From contig JAQFVV010006221.1 of the NCBI GenBank assembly GCA_028023455.1, forward strand, positions 5,809,011 to 5,873,010: a stretch of 64,000 nucleotides of DNA, written 5' to 3'. A program made the position numbers and the translations under genes. Each line of letters starts with the position of its first letter. Within the stretch, counting starts at the first letter, position 1. The notes beneath the pieces are model-generated. The model was not told where the DNA came from and made no database searches. It worked only from the letters and a program-made list of their open reading frames with translations. Below are positions 46,649 through 58,473 of this stretch, in pieces. This DNA is from Epiperipatus broadwayi. Taxonomy: Eukaryota > Onychophora > Udeonychophora > Euonychophora > Peripatidae.

Positions 46649-49506
46649 TGTGCCGGTCGGATTTGTATGTTCACGTAACAAGATCTAGCATCTAGGCAAA
46701 AGTACCTCAAATTCAATCATGCACAAGAAACACAGGTCAGGAACACTCATGAACTCTGCCCTATTTGCCTATTTGCCAGATCTATAACATTATGAACAAC
46801 AATCTCGATGACATCAACTTAATTTATTTCTCACCGCCGGCATCGCTCATCGGAGACACAAAAAGACTCTAGGCTAACTTTAATGATAGACTAACTTAAC
46901 AACTAACTATATTTTATCAGCAATGAAGGTTTGTGAGCTAGCGTATTAATTATGTATTTAGCGGAGATCATCTAGTCAAATTGAGCATAAGTGATAACTT
47001 AATATATTAACTTAACTAAAAGAAAGCAATGGTTCGAGAGTTGATATATATATATTTAAGATTTATTAATAACAAAAATTATGTTGGGTTACTCGACATT
47101 AGCCTCATGAGTATTATATATATGTTTATTTCATATTTAACAATAACACGATATTTGCGGCTATGCCAATAATATATATGTGTGACTTGATGAATTAGCA
47201 CTATTGGGATACATTACTAAAATACTATTACACCCACAGAGACGAAAAGAGCATTTACTGATTTAAAAAGACAATAATTTTACAAGCAGATATTACATTT
47301 GGTTATTCAATATTATTATTAGATTGAGTTGTAAATAAATAATGTGCAGGACTGATAATGAATAATTATATAAATGATACTAAATTTATCACGTTGATAC
47401 GCATAGTGAACTAATGGAAACATGTCTATTTAAAGAAATCACCTCATTACGACTTATGGCTATTTCTGGGTGACTAATAATATACTGAAAGGCGGTGCAT
47501 GCATGGTGGCAGATTGGGGTGGTCCAATTATGGATCCTGGAGTGTGCTTCATGAATTTTAATACGATGTTTTACCGATTTCATCTGCAAATGTAGGCAGG
47601 ATCAGTGTTGAGATGAAGGACGGTCAGCTATGTCATTATCGGGCTGGATTTTCCAGAGCGATTCCCGTATAAAGCATGCACATACGACCAAGTATGTACC
47701 CAGGGTGGTTTTACAGCCTGGTTGAAGAACGACGATGGGGCTCGACTTAGCGAATACCTCCATGTGAGAAAGAAGCACGAATATATATAAACGAAGTGGC
47801 CTATATGCATGCAATGCTTAATAACATAATATAACTATAGTTTTAAAGATTATCGAAACGTATTTATTGCCCATAAATTATGAAATACCCGGCATAATGA
47901 TATGGTTTCTTCGTTAAACAAACATGTATAATAATTCTAACCAAACATAAAACTAAGAACTGAAGACCCCCCCCTTACATTATGTTATTTAATATTATTC
48001 ATTACTTCCCACACATTTAATAAATCTCAATCTTGGTTACTAAATGCCCTTATGAAAATATATAAATTATTACAAAATAAATGGGTGGTGGTAATAGCTA
48101 AGATGGGTTTGACATATGTAATATAATTTAATAATAAGAGATAGCACATTATTTAGAAAGGAAAATATAAAAAACAGATGTCAATCTGTTTTCTACAGTA
48201 AACATAAAAATGTAATTAGTCTGTTTGTCTAAAATCGCAAGCACCTGGGCAAGTCGAATAAGACTTGTTTTGATTATGTTATAAATTAATTACCCAATAA
48301 ATGATGGGTGGGGAAAATACATTATATGCTTGCGATTTTAGAATATCATTGGCATTTCTTTTTAAAATATAAATACATAAATCTAACTGAAAATTATTTG
48401 CCGCTTGGAAATAAAGAAAAGAAAAACATTTTATAAGAGGCTTAATATTGGTTAGTTATATAGAGTTATAAGTATTACATATTTTGAAGACATTTAATAT
48501 ATGATTAGAAAATATAAATATTACAGAGAAGGAAGGATTTAAGAGTTACGAGCGGTCAAAGTTCTGTTACCTTGCTATTTAGAAGAGTGATTTTACTAGG
48601 AGTCAGTCCATCAGTATTGTTTCACTAGATCTGGAGTAGCATTATTATGGTAGTTAGCATTTCACTTTCATGGGAAAAATATATAAAGTTCATCAGTACG
48701 GGATTCAGAGTTTCACTTATGGGAACAGCATATTAGAATGGAGGGGAAAGGCGAAATTTCCCCATCTCATGGCACATTGAATGAGAATCAAAACTGGCAT
48801 GAAGTATATATAGCAACATAATCATTTTATGGTCTCTTCCCTTGTGGATTCAAATCCAGCAGTATATATACTTTTATTTTGAAGATGTAACTTAGCAACT
48901 ACTGCTGGACCTGAGGCGGTTTAAGCACTTAAGGGTCATCTGGAATAGTTTGACCGGATATTTTCTTATCTTGTAAGATATTTGAAACAATGCAATTTTG
49001 TTATCAGTTTCTCGAATGATTGTTTTAAAATAAATCTTATGATTTTAAAACAAGCTAGTGTGGACAAAATTTCCACTAATGGGTTTATTTTATTATTACC
49101 AATTTGTAATCTTTTATTTTTATCTAAGGGATCTTCCGGGTAATTGTTTTTTGAGAGACTTTTTAACAAGATTGCATCATTTCTGGCTACAAAATTATAT
49201 ATGAAAAAAATAATAAGTTTCATATATACTTTATATATAATATAACTTTACTAATTTATTCGCAATCTCCTACACTGAAATATATATATATATTTATTGC
49301 TTACGCCCGTATATACATGAGAATATTATTAAATAAAATATATTTAAATTAAAATACATAAGTGTTTACATGATTTATTTTAGAATACTAAGCAAAAGAA
49401 ATATATACGTATTATTAGATATATATATATATGTGCGTGAAGGGGGGTTTGAATATAGTTAGATGGTAGGAGATTGGATGTGGGCTGTGAAGCAAGGATC
49501 TGAGCA
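46649..49506 (-). mobile_element. Right arm of giant palindrome: 2.86-kb LTR-like repeat
   Basis: Minus-strand LTR orientation from 49506 (TGCTCAGATCC) to 46649 (CCGGCACA), followed by the primer binding site, so in position it corresponds to a 5' LTR. It retains the uninterrupted version of the site occupied by the Penelope-like palindrome in the left arm (near 48960-48985). Confidence 0.85.
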
Positions 49507-50440
49507 CCAGATCTGCTTCAGTAAAAATATTTATTATATTATTTTTCAAATCTATATTCATATTTTATATATTTTTCTAAACTTTAGATTCACCAAATCC
49601 TTGTTAAATATATACTTTTATAATAAATAAAAAAATGCTTGCAAAAGTTTCCAACAGATAGTTTAAAATGCTATTTGTTCAACTTTTCTCTAATGGTCCT
49701 ATGATTTTAAGGCAGAGTTATTTTGTTTAGATTTACTACTTCGTAGTAAATCTAAAGATTTCATGTTGTTGATTTATAAACAATTCGCAGTGAGTTAAAT
49801 GTGAAGATGTTTAAAGCTTTACACTCTTAAGTCAAAATGCTTCAGATTGGCTTATATATATATGTAGAAATTTAAGTAAAGAGAAAGATGGAACCACCTT
49901 TTTCTTATAAAAATCTCTGTCTTGTGTTGCGACTTGAGAGCTCCCTCTACAGTCATTATTACATCTGATTGGCTGTTATATAAGCATTCTAAAAAGCGCA
50001 TTCAAGAAGATTTCAGCCTTTCACTTTAATTAAAGAAATAAAGTAATTTATTTGAAGAATTTATTAAATATTTCAGTTTTTTTTTAATCATTAGAAATTA
50101 TTAAAAAAAATTTTTTTTTAAGAAAAATAATATTTAAGCTTTAAAACCATTTATTGTTTGCGATTATACTTTAATCTCATTATAATAAATATATCATTGA
50201 ATTTTATTTTTTTTTAAATTTTATTGCATTTTTATAGAATTATTAAAAAGGAAACAAAAGTTCAAAACTATTAATTATTTAAAAATATATCATTTTTTAA
50301 AGTCTGACTAATAGGTGCAAATTGTAGGATATAGTGGAACCTGCATGCGATCAGAGGCACATTAAAGTAGAATTATTTTTATTGAAAATTAGTTTTGAAA
50401 TTTATTTTATTATCAAATTAAGGGTATTTTTTTGACTGGT
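49507..50440. other. Rest of the hAT interior
   Basis: AT-rich sequence between the palindrome and the right hAT end. No coding relic recognised; the transposase N-terminus could have been here but is not visible. Confidence 0.5.
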
Positions 50441-50503
50441 AAAATTTTTTTCACAGATCGGCACCAATCCATGGACCAGTGGTTGAGAAACACTGTTCTA
50501 ATA

Positions 50504-53500
50504 CATAGATGTGTGTGGTTTTTTTTTACATTAGTACATATATTCAAATCGTATTATATGATGCGTACTATTTGTGTTTTTTTTAATAAAAAATAACTAA
50601 AGAGAAATAAATAAATTATTTTTTATAACATTAATGTTAAGATAAGTACTTGTAAACTTCTTACTTTTATTTTAAGATTTTCTTTTCTATGAATTAGCAT
50701 TCAAATCCCTGCCTCCATTCTAAAAAATTTTGAGACTTCAAATATTTTATCTATTGTTTATTATTATTATTTTTAAAAAAGTACTAAATTTTTTAATAAG
50801 TATTTATTATGGTCTTAAGCTTATTAGGGTGAGTATTATTCATTAGGATTAATTAAAAGAATTTTATTACAAGATATTTCTTTTGTAACTGAAAAATTAT
50901 CAGAAAAGTATATTATTATAGATCAGGCATGAGGCTGAGCCAATCTTGTAGTTATATAATTTTTTATAATATTTTGATATAGTGAGTATTCTAGAATCTA
51001 GATAATTCTAAAAGTGAAAATAAATGCCTATTTATATGCAAACTTTTGAATGTGAGTGCACTTTTAAGATATTGAAGGAAAATGAGGGTATCTTATAAAC
51101 TCATTCAGTGTTTGAGATGATTAAAGATAGACTAAAATTTTTTGACTCAAAATATGTTTTATCTTTTTTTTTGTTAGAAAACAAATATATAAAAATGATA
51201 ATTATGTGTAATCCTAAGAATTAAAAGTATATAAATCAGTTCTGAGCTGAGGAAGATAAATTTTTTAAAAAAAAGTGAATTTAGTCAATTGAAAAAATGT
51301 TGCATTAGAATATTCAACTTTTGTGTAACTGACCAAACATAATCATTTTGACTATTTATAGTCTTTGCTTTTAGCGTTAAGCAATGTTATATTGCTAAGA
51401 CTTCTAATATATGGTTTGGCCGAAGATCTCTCAGCCTCATATAGCTATTTTTAGATAGCTAGGTTCGAAGACATTTAGGTGTCTGAAAACTTCAGATTTT
51501 CTACTCAATAGTCAACTCTTAGATAAATGCTGGCTTTGGGTTGGTGTTTTTAGATCTAATATCTGAAGCTAAACTAGTGCCTCTCTGAGGAGTGCCAAAG
51601 CATGAAACCATTGGTCAGGGGATGGGTAGTGGTTTTCAGATATAGATATTTTAAATGCTTTCTTTTGCTAAGCATTTATCTCAAAGCTTGTTGAGCAATT
51701 AGCTCTTTGTTCATATCCTGCAAGCTTAAAAAGAAATGGAGTCATGTGATTTATGACTCTATTTTTTATTGACTATTTATAATCATTTTATAATTGCTTC
51801 CAAGGATTATTTTAAAGTTAGAATAAAGGATGACAAGTGGAGATATAAAGGTTAAGGAGGAATAGAAGAGGAAAAATGGGAGGAATTGAAGATGTTATAA
51901 GTTTGGATGACAATTAATACTTTGGTATTTAAAACATTTTTTCTAAATATTGTATATTATTAGAGAAATTATCATTAAAACAATAGATAAAAGTATTAAT
52001 TTGCTGTAAAACAGCAGTCAATTTTTATATTTCAATGTTTTATTGTTTCTTTTTTTACAAATTAATTAAGCAGAGTTAATTTTCTTACAAATTAAAAGTT
52101 TGATAGTCGTTGATCGTTTTTTTTAATTTTTATTTCTCTCTCCCTTTTAAATATATCATTATTCAAAATGCTACACCCCCCCCCTTCCCGCCAATATTTC
52201 AGTTTACATTATTATTGTTTCATTATCATGATTGTATAATATTGTTGGTAAACCAAAAATTTATATAAAATAATGTGGAAGAAGCTTTTGAAAAATATTT
52301 TGATCTAAAATAAACAAATACTGTAATAGCTCATCTTAATCATTTTTAAATTTCGTCACATTTATATATTGGTTTAATAAAATACAATGAGATTTTTTTT
52401 CTTAGTACAAGAAAAGACATTCTGTATTCATTTAACTTTCACTTGTTATCTTATAAATAGAAAATAATTTAAAAAAAAAAAAAAACAACAACCCATTTCT
52501 TTCATCGAACAAACCATTTTATCAAATTTTTAAGTTTATTTTTCTTGCAATTTAAATCTTGATATGAGTTTGCTATTAGAACCCACAGCAAGCTCTCCTT
52601 TAACTTAAAAGAGGTGAATGCAAAGAATCACATTCAAATAAACAAAGTTAGAAATAAAATACCAACAGAACGTAAATAAAATAATTTAATTATAGCAACA
52701 TTAATAAAAGTGCTACTTGATAGACAGAGACAATTCTCTGAAAATTAGACTACTATAACTAATGTTAATCTTCGGAATATATATATGTCTTTTAAAATGT
52801 ATCTATGATTGGTTTATTTAATTAGAAAAATTATTCATATAATTAGTAATTAATTGTTGCACTTTTTAAAAAAACAAAAGAACTAACCAGAGGAAGAAGA
52901 TATCCCCCCCCCCCATTTTTTTATCAACTGAAGAAAATACCTATCAGCCTTGCAATTAATGCACTGCGATTAATATATATTAATATTTACCAAGGCTTTA
53001 CAAAATGTGTAATGAAGCAAATTTTCCAAATTTATAAGCGCCTCTCCTCCTTTCCAAAAATCTTTTATGTTACAACTATTCACTAAGAAAATACAACTAT
53101 TCACTAAGAAAATACAGACTACTTTCTAACTCTATGCTTGTAGTTTGCAGCCGACCATTCATCGGGTAAATTAGGAACTAGAAACATTGGATCTCCAGAC
53201 CCATATTGATAGCTCAATATTTATTAAAATTACAAATGTGACATTTGAAATTATTTATAACCAAACATCTGTGCTTCCTGTACTTTACTCTTCAGTGTAT
53301 AATCTACCCAAATCTTAGCACAAGGGAGGGAGTTATGTCCACTTTACAGTGAATTACATGCCACAAAGTTATAATTAACAAATCACTATCCCACAAGGAA
53401 TAGTAAAGTGAGCAATAACTCATCACTATGTGGAAGTATTTGAAAAGGTCTTGCATTGAAGGGTTGAATACAGTAAGACTGGACGTTTGATTGAAAATAA

Positions 53501-54589
53501 TTTCAAGCTTGAAAAATCAAACAAGGTATGTTAATATGGGTCTGGAGATATAAACTTCAAGTTTACCTGGCAAGGAAAAGTTGTTCATAAAATATGTGTA
53601 TAATGAGAAAGAATGATCTGGAATTTTTTTATACATTGATGGATAGATGCATCATAATGGATTTTGAGATAAGGGGGATGCTGAAAATTTGAAAAATTTG
53701 CTTAATTCCATATTTTAAATATACTTCATTGCAGTGCTTTTAATTGTTGAAGAGATGTTGTAAGACTGATAGGTATTTTCCCCATCTTATGAAAGAATAG
53801 TATGAAGAAGAATGACAAATATCTTTAGTCACTGGTTTGTTATTTCAGTCTACAGTGCAAATGTTAATTATTATGTATATAAAGCTTTGTCATAATCTAT
53901 TATATATACTGAATGACTTTCGGAGTGACATCCGGGACTGGATAAATCTGAAAGTTTTTAGGTTATGAGCAATTTAGCACTTTTCTTCAGAGAGCCAGGC
54001 TATAACTATCCTAACTAACTATACAATTACTGTTTGACACATGAGTATTAGTAGTTAGAGAGTAAAATAATGAAAGTAAAACATATATTCTCATTACTTG
54101 TTTATTTGATTTCTTCATTGTTTTTGTAAAGGGATTTTAAAGAAACATTTTCCTTAGAATGTGTTGTATAAAAGCTGTTTAATTTTTATTCCCCTCCCTT
54201 TCTCTCTCTCTCTATATATATATATATGTGTGTGTGTTAATAATGAGTAGTTTTTGTTTTTTTTTAAAAAAATAAAAAAAAACCCATAAACTTGTCAAAT
54301 TCTATATCATTTCACATTTTTTAAAACTGAGTTTGATAATAGTAATAAAAAAAAAAAAATTAGTACGTCATGATTTTAATTGTGTATGTTTTCAAATATA
54401 GAGAAATTTGCTATTGAAACAAGTTTTAAACTCAAATTAGAGATATTTGCTTGATGTTAACATAATTTTTTTGAAAGCATTTTATTTGTTGCATGTTTGA
54501 AGAAGTTTATGTAAAATTTAAAAAAGTCTATTGAAGTTCAAAAAAAGTCAGAATTTGAAATTTTTTTAAAAATAAATATGATAAAATTG
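50504..54589. other. AT-rich stretch, no gene seen
   Basis: About 4 kb without recognised gene or family. Notable only for C-runs near 52175 and 52905, a perfect 21-bp tandem pair at about 53078-53119 (ACAACTATTCACTAAGAAAAT) and the compound microsatellite described separately. Confidence 0.5.
54200..54238. repeat. Compound microsatellite (CT)n(AT)n(GT)n
   Basis: Successive TCTCTCTC, TATATATA and GTGTGTGT tracts. Confidence 0.9.
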
Positions 54590-54599
54590 ATACTTTTTT

Positions 54600-54690
54600 T
54601 TTTTTTAAGTATCATAGCGAACCCGCAACCTGGACAACTGCCTGCTAGTGCAAGGCAGTCGCGCTGACCTCTCGACCACCAATAAGTTTC
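54600..54690 (-). mobile_element. SINE copy
   Basis: On the minus strand: TTGGTGGTCGAGAGGTCA (A box region), GCGCGACTGCCTTGCA, GCGGGTTCGCTATGATAC (shortened B box). Same family as 18553, with the region after the B box contracted and a poly-A end (poly-T on this strand, about 54594-54606). Confidence 0.7.
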
Positions 54691-55007
54691 ACCTTAATTT
54701 ATATTTCCTCAATTAAATGTATACTGCTATGATAGAATATAAAAAAAAAAAACTGAAGGAAAAATATTAAAAAAAACAACAATCAAGTAAAGCAGTTTGC
54801 AAAAATTTCAAATAATTACATTCTGAATATTAAATTACAAATTAGCCAGTTATAATTTGAAGCACGTATTTAAAAAAAATAGTTATAATAATGATGATAC
54901 AATCCATTTTTTATAATTCAACTTATTTATGTTTATCATTCTAGCAATATAAATTTGTTCTAAATAAAAGGCATGTAAAAAAAAATCATTATGCATAAAA
55001 ATGCATG

Positions 55008-55720
55008 TGTCAACATCATTTTCAACCATTATCAATCCACTGCAGGATAAAGGTCTCTCAATTTTTCTGATCCTTAGCATCTTTTCTCTACATTACTCCA
55101 GTGTACTTCCTTATCCATCTTTATCATATATTACATTTTTCTAGATCTTTTACAATCTCTTGGGATTCAAATTAAGAGTTTGATTATTCACATATTATCA
55201 TCTTTTCTAGAAATATGATCAGCCCAACTCTGTTTCAATTTTTTTTAGATTTTTCATTGATGTCAGTGATACCTATATATTCTTTTACCCATGATATTTT
55301 GCATTCAGTCTCTCTTTTATACATCTTTTTCATAATACATTGTGTGGTCTGAAGTCTTTATATTACTCTTCTGTAAGAGTTCAAGTCTCATAAGATCTGA
55401 TAAATCTCATCTATTAAAATTTTTTCCATTTAAAATAAATAAGCATATTTTTTTTAATATTGTTGTTTTTGTTAAATACATTTATCCAAGTTTAATTCTA
55501 TAATTAATTTTATCGATTATGTTTTCATTTGTATTAATAGTTTGATCAAAATATTTGTAGGTCTTCACTTTTAATTCATTACTATCTTTCTTTATTTTCT
55601 CATTTTTTAAAAAAGCCATTGAAAATTTCTTTAATCATTTTAGCATTTATCTTTATTTCTACTTTTTTTTGCTTTCATTAATGGTTTATGCAATATTTAC
55701 TGAAGCTCGAAAGCATTACA
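55008..55720 (-). pseudogene. Heavily decayed LINE 3' region
   Basis: Minus-strand translation with many stops still shows WADHISRKDDN, IPRDCKRSRK and, near the end, DLYPAVD (about 55030-55060). The order resembles the C-terminal region of a widespread LINE group in which WAGH, then P-R-D-x-K-R-x-R-G-R-P, then GLCPAVD precede the stop. Upstream, the reading IDKINYRIKLG at about 55505-55530 fits the segment after the YLG motif. Clade assignment (RTE-, Jockey- or Ingi-like) is not possible by eye. The copy is non-functional. A 50-bp relative of its 3' end is at 24163. Confidence 0.55.
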
Positions 55721-56126
55721 ACAGCGTATGCAAAATCTAATTGATTTAAATAAGCTCTATTTTTTATTCCCTTAGCTCCCCATTTTAATTCACAAAATAT
55801 TGCCTATAAAACTGTGATTTGTTCAGAAATATGCTTCTGCTCATATTTTTAATATTAAAATTAATGTCTTCCATTGTGGATGCCAAAATGTGTTCTTTTC
55901 CTCCACAAATAAAGAAAAATAAGAATTACAATATTTTATGTCAGATTTATAAATACTTAAAATGTAAATTGATACTTAAGAAAACATTTTTTAAACTTTT
56001 TGATTAGTTTTTTTTATTTTTAAAACTACAAATCATCTTTTAATAAACATCATGCAGGTAATAATAAAACAGCTGTTAGCAGGCAGCTTCAACTAATTCT
56101 GTTGGCAGTTGTTAAATAATACTATG
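55721..56126. other. AT-rich stretch flanking the minisatellite
   Basis: No recognised family. A 62-codon frame at 55819-56007 (plus) begins with a hydrophobic stretch but has low-complexity, lysine-rich content; not called as a gene. Confidence 0.4.
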
Positions 56127-57136
56127 TCATCCATGTGGCAGATAGCTACAGGCCACAATCTTAAGTCATCCATGTGGCAGATAGCTACAGGCCACAATCT
56201 TAAGTCATCCATGTGGCAGATAGCTACAGGCCACAATCTTAAGTCATCCATGTGGAAGATAGCTACAGGCCACAATCTTAAGTCATCCATGTGGAAGATA
56301 GCTACAGGCCACAATCTTAGGTCATCCATGTGGAAGATAGCTACAGGCCACAATCTTAAGTCATCCATGTGGAAGATAGCTACAGGCCACAATCTTAAGT
56401 CATCCATGTGGAAGATAGCTACAGGCCACAATCTTAAGTCTTCCATGTGGAAGATAGCTACAGGCCACAATCTTAAGTCATCCATGTGGAAGATAGCTAC
56501 AGGCCACAATCTTAAGTCATCCATGTGGAAGATAGCTACAGGCCACAATCTTAAGTCATCCATGTGGAAGATAGCTACAGGCCACAATCTTAAGTCATCC
56601 ATGTGGAAGATAGCTACAGGCCACAATCTTAAGTCATCCATGTGGAAGATAGCTACAGGCCACAATCTTAAGTCATCCATGTGGAAGATAGCTACAGGCC
56701 ACAATCTTAAGTCATCCATGTGGAAGATAGCTACAGGCCACAATCTTAAGTCATCCATATGGAAGATAGCTACAGGCCACAATCTTAAGTCATCCATGTG
56801 GAAGATAGCTACAGGCCACAATCTTAAGTCATCCATGTGGAAGATAGCTACAGGCCACAATCTTAAGTCATCCATGTGGAAGATAGCTACAGGCCACAAT
56901 CTTAAGTCATCCATGTGGAAGATAGCTACAGGCCACAATCTTAAGTCATCCATGTGGAAGATAGCTACAGGCCACAATCTTAAGTCATCCATGTGGAAGA
57001 TAGCTACAGGCCACAATCTTAAGTCATCCATATGGAAGATAGCTACAGGCCACAATCTTAAGTCATCCATGTGGAAGATAGCTACAGGCCACAATCTTAA
57101 GTCATCCATGTGGAAGATAGCTACAGGCCACAATCT
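56127..57136 (+). repeat. 39-bp minisatellite, 25.9 copies, open on both strands
   Basis: The unit starts TCATCCATGTGGAAGATAGC and ends CACAATCTTAAG (39 bp); start positions run from 56127 to 57102 in exact 39-bp steps. The first three units have GGCAG in place of GGAAG. Single variants occur at about 56319 (TTAGG), 56440 (CTTCC) and twice as CATATGG (56757 and 57030, exactly 7 units apart). Because 39 is divisible by 3 the array is open for 364 codons on plus (56109-57203, repeat SSMWKIATGHNLK) and 371 on minus (57208-56093, repeat LRLWPVAIFHMDD). The minus frame has a non-repetitive lead with LIEIPRKDEYIF. I do not recognise either product; neither is called as a gene. Confidence 0.95.
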
Positions 57137-57239
57137 ACCTTCATTCTTCATGAATATGTATTCATCTTTTCTTGGAATTTCAATCAATTTATCTAAAACA
57201 TAAGTCATCCTTAAGTCATCTGGCCATTAGCAAGTTCAA

Positions 57240-57560
57240 TACAGAAATAAACATCTGCCCAAAATTGCTTGTATTATTAATACTATTCTGGGTGATAATA
57301 TTAAATAGTGCTATCACACTTATAACATAAAGTTGTATAATTAATATCAATTAGTTATTACTTAATATTCTGGGTGATAGGTTTGTTTTCTATAGTCCAT
57401 GGATGCAACCTTTCAGGGCTAGTGTTAAAAATTTCATGTCTACAATAAAATCATATGATCATCACCACGCTTATCAATTACAAGTGCTTGTTTCCTATTT
57501 TTAAACATGAACATAAGTTAATATATCCTCAATCATTTATCTTCTATATCAGAGCTAAAA
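57240..57560. other. AT-rich stretch, no gene seen
   Basis: Two copies of an ATATTCTGGGTGATA-type motif (about 57281 and 57365); otherwise nothing. Confidence 0.45.
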
Positions 57561-57569
57561 TATACATTG

Positions 57570-58010
57570 GAATTCTAGTTAGTCCAATTCTGAAGCCACT
57601 CCACCTATAACATTGATTGCTTCACTTCTATATGCAAATCGTTTTTTATTACTCATCATACTATTGAGCATATCAAATCTTTAGTTGGTATTTCATTTAA
57701 GGATTTGAAAAAAAGTTATATATCCTATCAGACATTAGTGATGGTCAACTTTCCAATTGCCAAACTTTAACCAGATTCCAAAATATGTGTGTTCCTCAAT
57801 CATGATTGAAAATTTTGTTCAACTTATTACTTGACACAGTTCCTACCAAAATCTTCCTCATTAACCATTTTAAATTAAAACTGAATCCTACATGTGCCTT
57901 GTATATTAATTATCTAGAAGATATGATGCACATTTTTCAAACCTATTTCATCCTTATAACACTTTGTAGTTCACAAGCAAACAATTAATCTTAAATAATT
58001 GCCTGAGCAA
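57570..58010 (+). pseudogene. Possible decayed LINE C-terminus
   Basis: The 60-codon frame at 57806-57988 reads LLDTVPTKIFLINHF, then a degraded zinc region (C-LY-N...EDMMHIFQTYF) in the layout seen at 22017 (LDALPTKWFLVNRRG, CQLC, DHIINVC). The second cysteine of the CxxC is replaced and the terminal cysteine is lost, so it could not bind metal. Upstream sequence to about 57570 is interrupted by stops. Confidence is limited because the match rests on the lead-in and spacing. Confidence 0.4.
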
Positions 58011-58473
58011 AATATTAAAATCTTTCATCCTTATAATGCAGTAGTAATTATTCATACTCTTAGAAACATATGACATGCTCACTACTCAGTCATTTTTGGC
58101 CACAAGGGAGCCAAGGAGTCCAGTTAACTCTGTTTATGGCTCCCTGTTTCATTCCCTTTTTCCTAGTTTAGGGAATTAAATTTCTGTAAAATTATCCCTA
58201 TTAAATAGGAGAGTTTCTTAGCTCTCTTTTCATATAGAAGCTATATCAACAGTGTAATCACAAGTAAGAACAATTTCAACTTTTATAAAAACGCTATATA
58301 AATATATGGCAGCCATTGAAATTACAAAAGATTTCTGCAGAGATTTTATCTTTTAATGAAAATTTTCATTTCACTTAATTTTGTTGAATGAATGAGAGTC
58401 TGGTTGTTGGGAGGGCCCCCTGGGTGCTAAATCCTAGTTCTTTTGTGTAGAAGTAAAATTAAAATCGTTAGAG

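Larger units (their letters stand above)
39604..50495 (-). mobile_element. hAT (Charlie/ZBED-like) transposon, split by nested insertions
   Basis: The right end, read inward, is CAGTGTTTCTCAACCACTGG; the left end is CAGTCTTTCTCTATCTTTTT followed by a CCACGGACCGGTAAC block that mirrors the right subterminal sequence. Flanks TTCTAGTA (39596-39603) and TTCTAATA (50496-50503) agree at 7 of 8 positions, the hAT duplication length. The transposase relic lies on the minus strand at 41280-42610. Subtracting the giant palindrome (42889-49506) leaves about 4.3 kb, which still includes a foldback element at 39915-40490. This is a normal size for an autonomous hAT. Confidence 0.85.

Noticed and set aside
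42884-49511. 5-bp target duplication of the giant palindrome
   Set aside because: The flanks TATGA and CCAGA do not match; no duplication can be claimed.
56127-57136. CRISPR array
   Set aside because: The repeats are directly contiguous with no spacers and the context is eukaryotic.
56093-57208. 364- and 371-codon frames as genes
   Set aside because: Openness follows directly from a stop-free 39-bp unit repeated in phase; both strands are equally open, so there is no evidence of coding. Reported as a minisatellite.
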